Positions 30,760 through 42,837 of a DNA stretch of 64,000 bases are shown piece after piece (position 1 is the stretch's first letter; every line of letters begins with the position of its first letter). Source of the stretch: Spinacia oleracea (Eukaryota; Streptophyta; Magnoliopsida; Caryophyllales; Amaranthaceae); contig NC_079490.1 of NCBI RefSeq assembly GCF_020520425.1, positions 5,642,001 through 5,706,000 of the forward strand, written 5' to 3'. Under the pieces are notes generated by a model. It ran no database searches. It had not been told where the DNA came from and was given only the letters and a program-made list of their open reading frames with translations. The translations under genes and the position numbers were made by a program.

Positions 30760-33700
30760 TTACAGTTCTTCAGATGCATATATTCCTTCAGATTCATAAA
30801 CTTCTGGAGATTCATAAACTTCTTCAGATTCATAAACTTCTGGAGATTCATAGGTTTCACTTACCTCACTCTGACCAAACTGAATCAAGTAATTAACACC
30901 ATTAACAACATCATAAACCATTAACCCTATTCTTCCTCCAACCCAACTTCCCACCTGACTTCCCACTAAGTAACCAAACCTCCCAAACCTCTGTTCTCCA
31001 AGGAACCCTACACTATAAGTCCCAACAAGGGTCCCACTTCCTCTGAGAAAACCTTCAGTCATAGTTCCTCCAAAATAAATGGCTTCAAAAAAGTCCCAAC
31101 CACTAGATATGATTGGTCCTGTAATCCTCCTAGCCTGTCTCGATGCTAGTTTTGCAGCTTTTTTGCCTTCTTTGGCGGCTTGAGTGGCTGCAGCTTTGGC
31201 TTGTAATCCCTGTGACATTGCATCGTTTAGGGTAACCTCGATTGCTCGGCTTCTGGCTAGCTCAACGTGAGCGGATTGGAAAGTGTTGACGTAGAGTTTC
31301 ACACCTTCCTTAACTGAGCATGCTAATGTACCTGTGCCTAGATCGAAGCAGTTTAGGAAAGTGAATTGCCCACTCTTGGATGCTGCTTCTTCACCCACTA
31401 GTTGCCTGCTTTTTTCAGCTGCAAAGTGCAAAAGCGGTTTTAGGTTTCCATGCTAGAAATGTAAATGAAAAAGAAAGATGATTCATTTAAAAATATAAAG
31501 TACATATATGACCTAGTTATTACTACGTACTCCCTCGGACCCTAAAAGATTTGCCCATATACCATAAATGGATGTTCCTATTTGTTTGCTCGATACCTTA
31601 TTTGGTTTGTGGTCACCATTATTTAATCTAACTAAAAGACAAATCTACCTACCATTTACTTCTGAATACAACCAATTCTTAATAAAGTGCACAAAACCAT
31701 ATGGGGCAATCTTTTAGGGACGGAGGTAGTTGCTAGCACTCTAACAAAACATACATCCAGTCATCATAACTTCCAATTCCAGGTACAGCAGATATCAAAT
31801 AGCAACACAGCTTACAAATATTGCAGAAAGAAATACCTATGGGCTATGGACGATGAAGAACACAAACAAGAGGATTGTGGAGAAAATTATATCACGATGT
31901 AAGCTAAAACAGAATGAATAATGGATATATAAAACCATCATTAACAGTCTTCACACTTCTTAGTATTATTCCAGAATCCAGATATAGAAGGGGGCGGAGG
32001 GGTATAAAAGAAGTTTCAAACTAGTCAAAACTCAATGATGCTAGAACTAAAGGACCTTGTGAGTTGTGACAAACAGACAACAGTCATACAACTCATACCT
32101 ACTAGGTCTCTTGTCAATTTAAATTTCAAAGACAGCTTAATTTCCACAGATTTTCATCTGCTACAGTAGCTTCTCAGTTTCTCCTGATTTGTAAGTTCAA
32201 AAATTATCATGACATTAAACTAAGCCTATGTGTCTGTTGCTTCTCCAATTTCTACATGTCACCATCCTTTCTTTTCACCATTAGCTTTTGAAGCCTCTCT
32301 AGACTTAACCGCCACTCTCTTTTTCTACATCCAAACAATGGATTCAGAAATATGGTAACTCAGACTTTTTTTTTATCCCAGTAGAGATGCTTGAAAGAAC
32401 TGCTAAAACTTCTTGAAATATCATGAATACGGCAATCAACGTTCAGCTCAAAGATGCACCCTTGACAACCTTACAGGATCCTCCCTCTCATACATCGTTC
32501 CCACAGGGTCCCAAGCTGCGAACAATAGCTTAAATTTGAAAGATTGTTATTGTATGTCTAAACTAACTAAGCCCACTTCCAAACCCTACTTAGAACTTAG
32601 AAGAGCTACACTGCTTATGCATCAACTCAAATCAGTTCTTGCCCTTTCTCCTTCGGTTGGTTTGTACTCTGCTGTTACTCATAAAAGTCGGATGACATCA
32701 GTTGGTTGCATGAATCAGCTTCTCTAATAATCTCAATTAAAAGGTATAAAGCTGTCCAGAGCCAGAACTTCCTGAACTATGTCAATACAAATTACTAGTA
32801 CTGGGTTTCAGTTGCACATGGCGATGGTGGTTATCACTTATCAGTTAGCTTAACCTCAGCAAATAAGCAACACATATATTTCCCTTTCCCCGTTTTTGTG
32901 GATCCAAGGCCTCAAAAAAATACGGTAAATACCCCCTCATCTTCTCTAAAATCCGATGCAAACAAGACCTTCATCTTTCTCTATTCCCTTATCTCCCTTC
33001 GTCTCTTTTTCCTACCTTCCATCCTTTCCATTTTCTGTCTACCCTCCCCTATTTTTATCTGTCTCTCATGTATATGTGAACATGCATACAAGTAAATAAA
33101 CTCCATACCAAAATTGGTCTCACGGGCACTCAGAGGAATTTTCTGGAACCATCACGAGAAATAATCATTCAATCAACCTACCATCACTGGAAATAGGGAC
33201 ATAAACGAAGGTGATCAGTTTGAGTACAAACTCAGCAAAGGCTATTATTTGTAGTCCAAAAATAACCGATCTTGATCAATGAACTTGAACATGTGTTTAC
33301 TTCACATAATCACATGTGATCATGACCAACTCATATATATTCATAAATAATTCATTTACTTAATTCTACGAACTATGAGTTGATATAACGCTCAGATTAT
33401 GTCTGATTTTTCTAATTCAAGCTGCGTTTTTCTTTAATCGTTTTCATTAGATATTTATTATACTTACATCTAAAAGCATTTTGAATATGTAAAGTTATAC
33501 AAGTGATAAACACAATAAGTTGGAATATACTAAATCCAAAATGAGCTAAGTTTCAGCAAGATTTGGAACTCAATCTCGAACTTAAAGACTTAACCACAGG
33601 TCCACAACTGCGCTAGAAAAGCTTAAGCATGAACATGGTAATACTCGACTCGAATCGCTTACACACCTAGGCTCCCCTTTACAATCACTCAAGATAAGCA

Positions 33701-34268
33701 AGATTTGGAGCTCAATCTGAAACCCAAACTCAGGCTTAAAGCCTTGTAAACACAGCCAAATTGAATAAGCTTAAACATGAACATGGTAATACTCGACTCG
33801 GCCCATTTACACCCCTAATCTGTAATGGAAGGCTCCCCTTTACAATCACTAATGTTAACTCTTCCCAATCCCCATAAAATCATCACAAGCAAGTCCTCTA
33901 AACCATCTCAAGAATCATAATAAGAGTTTTTCAATCAACTAAACACCATAGAAACCTACAACCCTCTCCCCTTGAATCCCTAACATCAACTTCAATTCAA
34001 AAAATAAAATTATCATTACATAATCAACAATCACTATAACTAATCCTTTTATCAATCTGATCAAATTAATAACATTATCAAAAAATATAGATATAACCCA
34101 CTTCAGATTTAGTTCTACAATTTAAGTTATCAACCGAATTAGAAAGATTTACATACACAAAATGGAAAAAAATAAAGAACGGAAATTTATACCGATAATG
34201 CTAAGAGAAATGATTCCGACGGTGAAAAGCAGGAGCTGAATCCTCTTCTTCGTTACATCAAAATCCAT
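30760..34268 (-). CDS. conserved plant protein of unknown function, two exons
   Basis: Exon 1 is 34268-34193 (25 codons plus one base, donor ATCG|GTATAA) and exon 2 is 31418-30760 (acceptor TTTGCAG|CTGAA). They join in phase to give 244 aa: MDFDVTKKRIQLLLFTVGII... then ...IIAEKSRQLVGEEAASKSG. The N-terminus is a hydrophobic segment (about residues 10-25) preceded by KKR, fitting a signal anchor or organelle/ER membrane segment. A central Ala/Lys-rich helix (QAKAAATQAAKEGKKAAKLA) follows. Next comes a glycine-rich part with GxxxG-like spacing (GTLVGTYSVGFLGEQ, GYLVGSQVGSWVGGRIG) that could insert in membranes. The tail is five imperfect hexads YES(P/E)EV, rich in Tyr and Glu. The sequence looks conserved in plants but I know no function. 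The 2.77-kb intron holds a Stowaway and a 150-bp duplication. Confidence 0.8.
31530..31726. mobile_element. Stowaway MITE in the intron, about 110 bp from the acceptor
   Basis: CTCCCTCGGACCCTAAAAGA on the left and TCTTTTAGGGACGGAGG on the right are inverted, with flanking TA. The right end has lost the last few bases (GGAGGTAG instead of GGAGGGAGTA). It is related to the element in the TAF9 intron (6396-6538). Confidence 0.75.
33545..33860. repeat. tandem duplication, about 150-bp unit, in the intron
   Basis: Both copies carry AGCAAGATTTGGA(A/G)CTCAATCT, AAGCTTAA(G/A)CATGAACATGG, TAATACTCGACTCG and GGCTCCCCTTTACAATCAC in order. Copy 2 has small insertions. It lies wholly within the intron of the two-exon gene. 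Confidence 0.75.
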
Positions 34269-35699
34269 GGATGAACCCTTTTTTCTCAATATCCCATCAA
34301 ACAATTTAATTAGTGTAATTACAGTTAAATTAATCCCTAAAAAAATGAGGGAAGGGGATAAATTTGTTTTTTTGACAGCAAAAGGGGATAAAATTAAACG
34401 AATGAACTTGCTAATGAAGGAAGGAATTATGCTTATCGCATAGAGAGAGAGAGGAAGCGCGCAAGGTTGGAAAATCAGTGGGAATGAAAAAGCTTGACCA
34501 CTGACCAGAGACTCGTCGTTTGTTATCCTCGGATATTCAAGCATGTGATTAAACGATGCGTAGAAGCATCAATTACAATTTGGTTTGCTCTTCTTAATTT
34601 TGATCTTTTATTTTTATCTCAAACACCCTGATGTTGTTAATAAGTGAAACTAGTTAGTGCCCGGACGATGTACCGGATAGTAGAAAAACGGATTAATTAG
34701 ATTCTTATATAACTCGGTTTGAGTCTAATTTAATTTGTTACACTACAATATATCTTGCTTTGAGTATGCTTTAATAAATTTTAACATGCAAGGATTACTA
34801 ACTCTTAAAAGTAATGATTAATTAGTGATGTGATCGAATCTATTAATAAATGATTCAGATCATTTTTCTCATCTATATTGAATTAATATAATTATGCACG
34901 TACAAGAAACAACAAAATGAATTGTGGCGTAATGGTTAAAATATGTGACTAACAAATAAGAGGTCACAGGTTCGACTATTAGAAGTGTTGGATATGGAAA
35001 ATGATCGATAAAGATATTGTCCTATTGGTGAATTTTTTTTGGTTAGAGGTAATAAATTTGACCATCTTTAGGATATACGCAAGTAATAGTCATTTCACCA
35101 CCACATTCACAAACCTCTTTTTCTAAAAGCTCCTACAACCCGCTTTTTAAATTAGCTTTTGGGATTGAAACCTCTCTTTCAATCCTCTTTCACACGTTAG
35201 ACTAATAAAACCTTTCTTTTTACCCCAAACCAATCTCAACCAAATACCCCCATTGTTTTAATAATTTTGAGTGACTTTCAACTCATTGTGAAAGTCATCT
35301 GCAAGTACACAAGCATGTGAACCCTTTTCTCTTACAGTACTTCATAACTAAACATATTGCTACATAGAGGCAAAGGCTCAAAAAGCTGTGTGTGGCCGAA
35401 AAGTCGATACACCAGCTCGGTTCTCGCGCTGATCTGATCGGGAGCGTTTTGGAACGACATTGATTGGGCATGTGCAAATATTCTTGTGACCTTAAATCAA
35501 CCAACAGTTGCAGCAAGCCAGCAAGCCAGCAAGTATTCTTATTTGATATAGTTGAGACACACAAGGAAGCATATTCTGATAGCAAAAGCTCTACCAGTTA
35601 CAATGGTGTTGCTTATGGAACACCCCAATTGTGAGATCCTCTCTCAATGAATTCTCCACCCTGTCGAGAACCTTACCACTCGCGATCAGTAGTGATTTA
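34269..35699. other. 5' flank of the two-exon gene, with Helitron-end and SINE relics
   Basis: The first 200-300 bases are presumably the 5' UTR and promoter of the minus-strand gene; an AGAGAGAGAGAGG tract is at 34442. Near 34653-34680 the minus strand reads CCGGTACATCGTCCGGGCAC then TAACTAG before T, resembling a Helitron 3' end. At 34922-34985 GTGGCGTAATGGTTAAAAT and AGGTTCGACTATT resemble boxes A and B of a SINE. No further gene is seen. Confidence 0.4.
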
Positions 35700-36049
35700 G
35701 GCCCCGTTTGGATTGGCGTAAAACGTTTTCAGTGGAAAACGATTTTCCATGGAAAACTTTTTTCAAGGAAAAATACAATTCCAAATTAGTTTACTTTTGT
35801 TTGGTTCCTTACAAAAAAAATTAATAGAAAAAGGGAAATGGGTGAAGAATAATGGGAAGAAGAAAAATGGAGGTAAGGAGGAAATATGGAAAAGTGTTTT
35901 CCCTTCCTTTCAAATGATTTTTTTTTCTACCTTTGAAAGAGTTATGGAAAATTGGTTTTCATACTTTGCCAAACCAAACAACGTAAAATGATTGAAAAGA
36001 GGAAAATTGTTTTCCATGAAAACTTTTTACACCCTACCAAACGGAGCCC
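35700..36049. mobile_element. hAT-type MITE candidate, 350 bp
   Basis: GGCCCCGTTTGGATTGGCGT and CCCTACCAAACGGAGCCC are imperfect inverted ends. Internal AAAACGTTTTC, GGAAAAC and TTTTCC words repeat in mirror fashion (for example CCATGGAAAAC near the left and TTTTCCATGAAAAC near the right). No certain target duplication was found. Confidence 0.6.
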
Positions 36050-36966
36050 TGCTTGCTTGCTGTATGCAAGACTCCATATCATAACCAAAGGGGAAAAGGG
36101 CCAACAAGATAAAGCATTACTCTGAAGAACATTGATATCATCACAGATCACAGATCAGTAGATCACACTGAACAGCCTAACCTGACAAATTTACAGATGG
36201 AAAGACACAATATACTCCGAATTTAGAAAATATCAGCAGTCCTCAGCCCTAATTGAGTATCTTTAACGAGCTTCACGAATCATGATCATCCGTAGTGGAA
36301 CACTACTCCATGCATGAAGACTTGACTGTACACGTCACCGAAACCTGGAATTTGATAGTCATCATCAATTCTAGTTACATAGACAGGATCAGAATTCGAT
36401 AATAAATTGCATGCATCTGACTGAAGCAGAGTCAGAATAGACAATGGAAGAGAAACTAGTTTTTTTGTATAATGTCCCTCGGCAACCAAGCATGGCCTAA
36501 ATGAAACAATATCTGACACCAACAATTAACTAAAAATGAAGTACGCCAAGAACAAGAGCAAAAAAGCTAACTGTACCTCTGTATCTCGGTAGAAGAAAAC
36601 TCCTCCAGGCTAATCACAGTTCTATTTGATAGGCAAAATTTCCATGCATCAGCCTCTTGCTGTAGCCTGCCACCAATATTACAGACTTTACAGTTGAAGC
36701 AATTCCCAACCAAGAAACTGATTACAAAACCCACAAATCACTGAACCCTAAACAGTGACATAATCCTGGGTCTGATAACAGCATGGTGGAGCAATGTAAT
36801 CTACTTCTGAATTTTCTTTTCCATTGCTCCACTACCAATGAATGTGTTTTTTCTTTCCAAGAAAGAAAACTCGGCGACCAAGGAGTAGCAAGCAGCATCT
36901 AATACCGTGAACTGCCAACAAAACAGTGATATGAAAGCATTCAAGCAATAATCCCCTGCCACATAA
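36050..36966. other. 3' flank of the PPR gene
   Basis: No protein is recognised. The stretch next to 36966 should hold the 3' UTR of the PPR gene; whether it contains a UTR intron cannot be told. Confidence 0.35.
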
Positions 36967-38844
36967 TTAAGATACAGAAGATTGATTATAAAGATGTCCA
37001 TCAATATCAGGGGCAAATCCTTTCTCCATCATTTCCTCCTTGATTATATCATAAGTGATCCGGTTAGGGACTAAACCTTTCTCCAACATCTCATTAAGAA
37101 GTTTGTTTGCTTCTTGCATCTTGCCTTTGATACAAAGACCCTTTATTAACACATTATACGTCACAACATTTGCTCTTTTACCATCTTTCTCCATTCTCTT
37201 TCTCATATTCATGGCATCCCTGAGATTTCCTTTAGTACAGTAGCCATCGATTAAGGTATTATAGGTCACATGAGTTGGATTCAAACCCATCTCTAACATT
37301 TGATCTAGTAGCTTAACTGCTTTTCTTGTGTTATCTTTCTGGCAAAGAGCACCTATCCGTATGTTATATGTCACAGTATCAGGTTGGATCCCCAAATCTT
37401 TCATTTCTCTTAACATATCACCAACCCTCTCAAAATCCTCGTTTTTGTAAAATCCACCAATCAAGCAGTTATAAGTCGAGACATTAGGGGAGATGTTCCG
37501 CTCCAACATTGAAATCCGCAACGCAACAGCTTCGTCCATCATCCCAGCCTTGCAATAAGCATCAATCAAAGTATTGAAAGTTACAACATTAGGAGTTAAA
37601 CCTATTCTATCAGCATCTTCCAGCAACTCCCTAGCTTCTTTGATCTTTCCCATTTTAGAATAGCCATTGATAAGGACATTATACGTTATGATATTCGGCT
37701 TCAAACCTAGAATAGACATGTCATTTCTTAACTCTAAAGCTTCATCCATTTTACCATCACTACAGAATCCCCTAATCAGTGTATTATACGTGACATTACC
37801 AGGTTTCAATCCATTACGCTGCATTTCTTTATAAACCTTCAAAGCAGATGGCAAGTTTTGATCTTTACAGAATCCATCAATAAGAGTATTGTAGGTGATC
37901 TCATTTGGGGTAATGTTCATTGACACCATTTCTTTCAAGAAAGCATCCGCTTTATACATCTTTCCAACCCTTGATGTCTTGCAATACCCATCAATAAGAG
38001 TGTTATACGTGACAACAGTTGGAGATAACCCCCATAGTTTGATATCCTCTAAAAGATCATGCCCCCTTTGCAACTGACCAACTTTACAAAACCCATGAAT
38101 GACCGTGTTAAACGTCATAATATCAAGCTGAACTCCCCTCCTAATCATCTCTTTAAACAATTGTTCCATAACTTTTATCTTCCCTTCATCAACCAAAGCA
38201 CTCAACAACGGGTTACACGATAAAACTGATAACCTAAAACCATATTCCCAAGCTCTCCTAACCGCCTCAACCGCCAAATCCACCTTCAAAGTTCTCACAT
38301 ATGTCTGAACTAGCATATCAACAATCATCGAATTAACCTTAAACGAGTCAGCAAATGTAGTCGAAAGAGTATGAAAAACCTCTGAATTCGAGTACTTCCC
38401 CTTCTTCACAAACCCATTCAACAACTTCCTAATCTCCCCATATAATTTCTCCTCAGCTAACATATGAAAAACCTTAAAATACACCTTAATGTCATGTAAA
38501 ACACCATGGTTTGCCTCTAACCATTTAAAATACTGAAGAATCAGACGCGGGTCAGTGTTAGAATCAAACAATTGTTGCAGAATTTCATTAGGGTTTGTTT
38601 CATTCAGATAATTTACTTTCAATTCCTTCCAATGCTGCTTAGCTATGAGCTCAGAAATTGCTGAAATTGGGTTGGGGTTTTCTGGGGTTTCGTTAATTTC
38701 GGTTGAATTTGAAGTATTAAACAATCTTAAATGATAATTAAGAGATACTTGTATAATGGAACATAAAGGGGTATAACAATGGCGATTAGCTGATTTGAGA
38801 CATCGGAAAAACGGGGAAATTGCATACATTTCAAGATTCAGCAA
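36967..38844 (-). CDS. P-class pentatricopeptide repeat protein, At1g09820-like
   Basis: This is an intronless 625-aa protein. The first about 45 residues (Arg/Ser/Leu/Tyr rich, almost no acid) look like a mitochondrial presequence. From about residue 206 to 610 there are eleven consecutive PPR motifs with the usual (V/I)TYNTLI(D/N)GYCK signature and 35-aa period, ending in a partial one. The third is lengthened by three residues (CKTSRVGKMYKADAF). The C-terminus NEMLEKGLVPNRITYDIIKE...PDIDGHLYN matches what I recall of Arabidopsis At1g09820. No E or DYW domain is present, so a P-class role in organelle RNA binding, stability or splicing is expected. The specific target is unknown. Met1 was used; Met6 is an alternative start with little effect on targeting. 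Confidence 0.93.
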   Translation of the reverse strand: MLNLEMYAISPFFRCLKSANRHCYTPLCSIIQVSLNYHLRLFNTSNSTEINETPENPNPISAISELIAKQHWKELKVNYLNETNPNEILQQLFDSNTDPRLILQYFKWLEANHGVLHDIKVYFKVFHMLAEEKLYGEIRKLLNGFVKKGKYSNSEVFHTLSTTFADSFKVNSMIVDMLVQTYVRTLKVDLAVEAVRRAWEYGFRLSVLSCNPLLSALVDEGKIKVMEQLFKEMIRRGVQLDIMTFNTVIHGFCKVGQLQRGHDLLEDIKLWGLSPTVVTYNTLIDGYCKTSRVGKMYKADAFLKEMVSMNITPNEITYNTLIDGFCKDQNLPSALKVYKEMQRNGLKPGNVTYNTLIRGFCSDGKMDEALELRNDMSILGLKPNIITYNVLINGYSKMGKIKEARELLEDADRIGLTPNVVTFNTLIDAYCKAGMMDEAVALRISMLERNISPNVSTYNCLIGGFYKNEDFERVGDMLREMKDLGIQPDTVTYNIRIGALCQKDNTRKAVKLLDQMLEMGLNPTHVTYNTLIDGYCTKGNLRDAMNMRKRMEKDGKRANVVTYNVLIKGLCIKGKMQEANKLLNEMLEKGLVPNRITYDIIKEEMMEKGFAPDIDGHLYNQSSVS

Positions 38845-39506
38845 TCAACAGAAGGGATTTCAGATGAAGAGGGAGAAATTACCAGTTACCGGCTACCGGT
38901 GGAAATGGATAGTGAGAATCGGTTTCCCGGTGTGTGAATCGCCGGAGTAAGGCAAGTGCATGTGGTGGAATAGTGGATGCAACACTGGACACGTTGATCA
39001 GTAAGGTGAACCGGTGAATGGTTTAAAATTGAACTCCTTTAATTTACTTTCGGGTTAGAGCCGGAAACGTAACGTGTCGTGTTCATGAAAGGTCTCGTGT
39101 TCAATTGAAGTTGTTTATAAACTTTAAAGTGTGAGTATTAAAATTTACTCCGTAGATAATTGCATGATATAATTATGATAGTTGATCTAAATGGGTCGTG
39201 TTCGTGTTGGTTTAATGTCGTATCATGTCGACTTTGTGTTTTCTCTCATAAATTTTGTGTTTGTGCCGTATCAGTTATCGTCGTATTTTAGTCGTGTCGT
39301 ATTGTGTTCAATTCAACTTTTTGTACGTAAGTGCCAAATGTAACAAAATAAGATTACAACAACTACAAAATCACAATTGATTCTACATATATTCCAATAA
39401 ATTTAATTGTCTAACAAGTTAATTAATTAAAATATGAAATGTCTCTATACTTCCAAAATATGGTTTATACACCCGGGTGCACAATGCTCACTGTGCACCC
39501 TGTTTT
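38845..39506. other. PPR gene upstream region, bordering the retrotransposon block
   Basis: The stretch near 38850-39000 should hold the PPR 5' UTR and promoter. From 39070 to 39330 words such as CGTGTCGTGTTC and GTCGTGTCGTATTGTG form a low-complexity stretch. At about 39473-39499 a perfect hairpin GGGTGCACA-N8-TGTGCACCC lies directly next to the truncated LTR that begins at 39507. Confidence 0.45.
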
Positions 39507-42001
39507 ACTTGATTTCGTTTTAAATAATTATGAATAATCGAATTTCGTTATTTTAATCGTTTTTACGATTTATTTTAAACGATAAATTTATAAACTAAAA
39601 TTTACTATTTTTCGTTAACGTTAATTTATTTATTTTTAAGGAATTATTTTAATTAAACATTTTTAATTTTTAGCACTTTCTGAAAATTAATTACAATTTC
39701 TGAATTTTGCCAAATATTGTGAAATTTTTATAAAAAAAAAAAAAGAAAAAAAAAGGGAGAGAAATGTCTGCTTTTTTTTTTTTCCTTGCTCCCCACGCAC
39801 AACCAGGAAGACAAAAACTCCCTTCCTTCCCACAATTCAGTCCAAGTGCAGATGCTTGGACCCCAAGTACACTCCCTTGTTCATCACACTTCCCATATAC
39901 AAATTCAGAAACTTTAGGTGGAATTTCAACAGCAATCAAATTCAATCTCAAACTCACTCCCTTGTTCCCTTTGATTCGGTCCACGAACCACCACCGCAAA
40001 CACCACTGCAACCACCAGCCACCACTACTGCCACCTCCAGCCACCCTCACCACCTAGGCAACCACCTGCTGCCATCGCCGCACCGCCCTGACGCCGCCCA
40101 GAAACACCCCCCCCATCTCCCCTGCCTCTCCCTTTTCTCTTCGCTGCACCACCAGCGACGACACCAAACCACCACACCACAAACACATTACCACCTCTTA
40201 AACCCAACTCCATCCTCAATATCCGGCGATCCGCCGCCCAGAACCACCGCAAAACATCACACAAATCTCCCCTGTTTCTCCTCTCCTTCGCGCCACTCAC
40301 CACCTTCTCTCTTGCTGCTCCGTCGCCGAGAACCAACCACCACCACCGCCGTAATAACCGGCGTATCCGGCGCCACCGAGCCCAGCCTCCCTTTCTCCCT
40401 CCTCTCTTCTCTCCTCTTCGTGCTTCCCTTTCCCTTGTTTCGGCCCTCCCCTGCTTTGTGTTCTTGTTCCCAGAAAACCCAAAATCAGGTTTCAAATGAA
40501 ACCTTGATTTTATTTCCCTCAAACCCAATCTAAGGTTGGGCCATTTTGGTTTGGGCCTTGGTGAGTTAAAAACTGAATTGCATGTTCAGAATTTCTAATT
40601 ACTAATTTGCTTGCCTTAATAAATTTTGATGATTTAGTTATTTCCAATCAAATTATTATTTTTTTCAAATAGAAAAAAATGTATATACATATTTAATTTC
40701 TGGTTTTAACTAAATAAAGTCACTAGCTTGAATTAATAAAAATGGAATATAAATAATATTTTCATGAAAATCGATTTATAAAATATATATGTATTTTGAT
40801 CGAAAATTCGATTAATAATAATAATATTTTGTTAAATTTCGAAATTATGTTTTATTAAAATTTGTTATTTACAAATTTGTTATTTATAAAATTTGTGATT
40901 TACAAAATATTGATTTTAAATTATTTATCGATCTAGTACTAATTCAATTATTTAATATCTTGAAAGAAATTGGACTCGGAGCTCAGGACGAACGAACCAA
41001 GGAAAAGCTTTAGCAACCGCGGAGTGTAGGTAACGGCTATTGCTAGTACCCGCAATTCCCTTATAAATGTGATTATGAAATTACAACGTATGATTGATTT
41101 ATTAAATGAATGTTTTGACATGTTTTATGAATTGCGGGAAATGAAATATGATTTTATTGAATAATTTATTATAATATGATTTGATGGAATCATTCCTTAT
41201 TTTATGATTGATTATAAAATGCTATGATGATTGATTGAATTTCTTATAAAATGTTCTTTATAAGAAACCAGGAAAGAAAGGATGTTTGATCTTATGATCC
41301 AAAGGAATTATGTTACTTCAACTGAAGTAAAAAGACTAAAATGTAAAATTAAACGAAACATGATAAATGAAAGTGAAATTCCTAGTCCGTTTGGCAGTAT
41401 ATGTTCACAGGTTACGATTCTCGGTCATGCATGTACCCATGGGGCATCCGCCCATTGAGCCAAGGCTCTCATGTTTTCGGGCCAAGGCCCCATGTTTTAT
41501 GGACAGCGGTCCATCGTGGAAGACGTTCCACCATGTCATACTTGCCACGGCTAGCATGTGCACCCAAAAGCTATGAATGAATTAAATAAAGGACTTTCCA
41601 CAATGTTTTACATTATTCTATTCTCCCTGTGTTATTAAATAAAATGAATTGAAATGAATTTACGTTGCTAGAATAGTTCGTTACTGAGTCTTCGGCTCAC
41701 CGTTTTTGTTTTCTGTTTTAGGTACTGCGGGGAACGATGGAAACGAGTAGTGGCGAGGAATTTCACTTTAATATTATTCACCTAGTTTTAATAGTTTAAT
41801 TAAAGACTTTTAGTAATTTATGCACCTTTATTTTGGTAATATTAAAGATTATTATATTAATTTTTGGGATTTAATATCTTATGATTGATGGTTGCCTTGT
41901 AATTCCCAAGAGGGAGTTACGGCAGGTAATGCCCTGACCAATTAGGTTAATTCCGCTGCTAATTATGCTGTAATAATGTAATTAGAGGTCGGGGCGTTAC
42001 A
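39507..42001 (+). mobile_element. 5'-truncated LTR of the gypsy element (copy 1 of 3)
   Basis: It is colinear and nearly identical with 47538-50032 and 54309-56804 but lacks the first 53 bases (TGTAATACCCC...). It ends GAGGTCGGGGCGTTACA like the other two. No primer site or pol follows. Instead the next bases, ATGCAAGTTATGACATGAC, are those that follow the 3' LTR of the full element at 56805, so this is a second copy of that 3' junction. Confidence 0.93.
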
Positions 42002-42395
42002 ATGCAAGTTATGACATGACACATTTCAAGTCGACTACTAGGTTGAGTGTATGTTTTTCTAGACACACGAGTGTTGTGAGTTTGGGAGGGCATTGTTCAC
42101 TTATATGTTGGGAGGAGAGCGAACGGGTACATCTTTTACCCGCCACATAAATGAGTGATGAGTGTGTGAGCACTAGTCTTGAATTCCATTGTGCACTTGT
42201 GGTTCGCTTTGCGTGACGATTGTTAGGGAGGATTTGTGGTTGGGTGGATTTGATTGGTTGACATTGATGCATGCTCGTTAGATTTTGCCTTGAATTATGT
42301 TTTTCATTTTGAAATATGGTGGGGGTGAAGTTGGTCTTGTATTCATCGATGATTTTCTTGCTTAGGGACAAGCAAGGATCTAGCTTGGGGGAGTT
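42002..42395 (+). mobile_element. 3' end of the Athila-like element's interior (left copy) with polypurine tract
   Basis: These 394 bases equal 56805-57198. They end AGCTTGGGGGAGTT, the polypurine tract directly before the LTR, as is typical for Athila/Tat elements. This fragment is preceded by a gypsy LTR and followed by the LTR at 42396, so it belongs to a left-hand tandem copy of the host element. Confidence 0.85.
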
Positions 42396-42837
42396 TGATA
42401 TGTGTGTTTTATGTAGAGTTTTTACCCCCGTCCCTTAGTACTTTTTGATCCCAAATGAGCTCTTCGGAGCGATTTTTAGTACAAATGTGCTCCTTGTAGT
42501 GTGTTTGTAGTTTCAGGTTCATCATTGTAGGAATTAGTATATTTTTGTGCATTTCCTACTCATTTGAATCAATAAAAGAGATTATGTACTTTCGAGAGCA
42601 CAAACATTAAGTTTGAAGAGTTTTGAAGCAAAGCGAATAACGAAGGAAGTACAAAAATGACTATAGTCCACTATTTTAAGCATAACTCAAGTTCTACAAC
42701 TCCAAATGATGTAATTCCAATTGGGTTGGATTATAGACTTCAATATCTTTCCAACAAGTGGTCACTCGCCTAATTCCGACGAATAACGAAGGAGATATGA
42801 CGTTTTGAAGATAGAGGATCGTGCAGTTTCAACACGC

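Noticed and set aside
32413-32727. 104-aa plus-strand frame in the intron of the two-exon gene
   Set aside because: No recognisable domain, no coding-like neighbours, and opposite strand to the host gene; most likely chance.
34149-34544. 131-aa minus-strand frame containing the exon 1 ATG
   Set aside because: Only the last part before the donor (25 codons from 34268) belongs to the gene. The upstream part is 5' UTR and the downstream part is intron.
39856-40533. 225-aa Pro/His/Thr-rich frame repeated at 47887 and 54659, with 167-aa frames on the opposite strand
   Set aside because: Lies inside all three LTR copies, is open on both strands because of C-rich low complexity, and resembles no protein family; treated as LTR sequence.
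42009-42371. 120-aa minus-strand frame, repeated at 56812-57174
   Set aside because: It lies in the 3' interior of the Athila-like element next to the polypurine tract and is not similar to a known protein. The two copies are just the duplicated segment.
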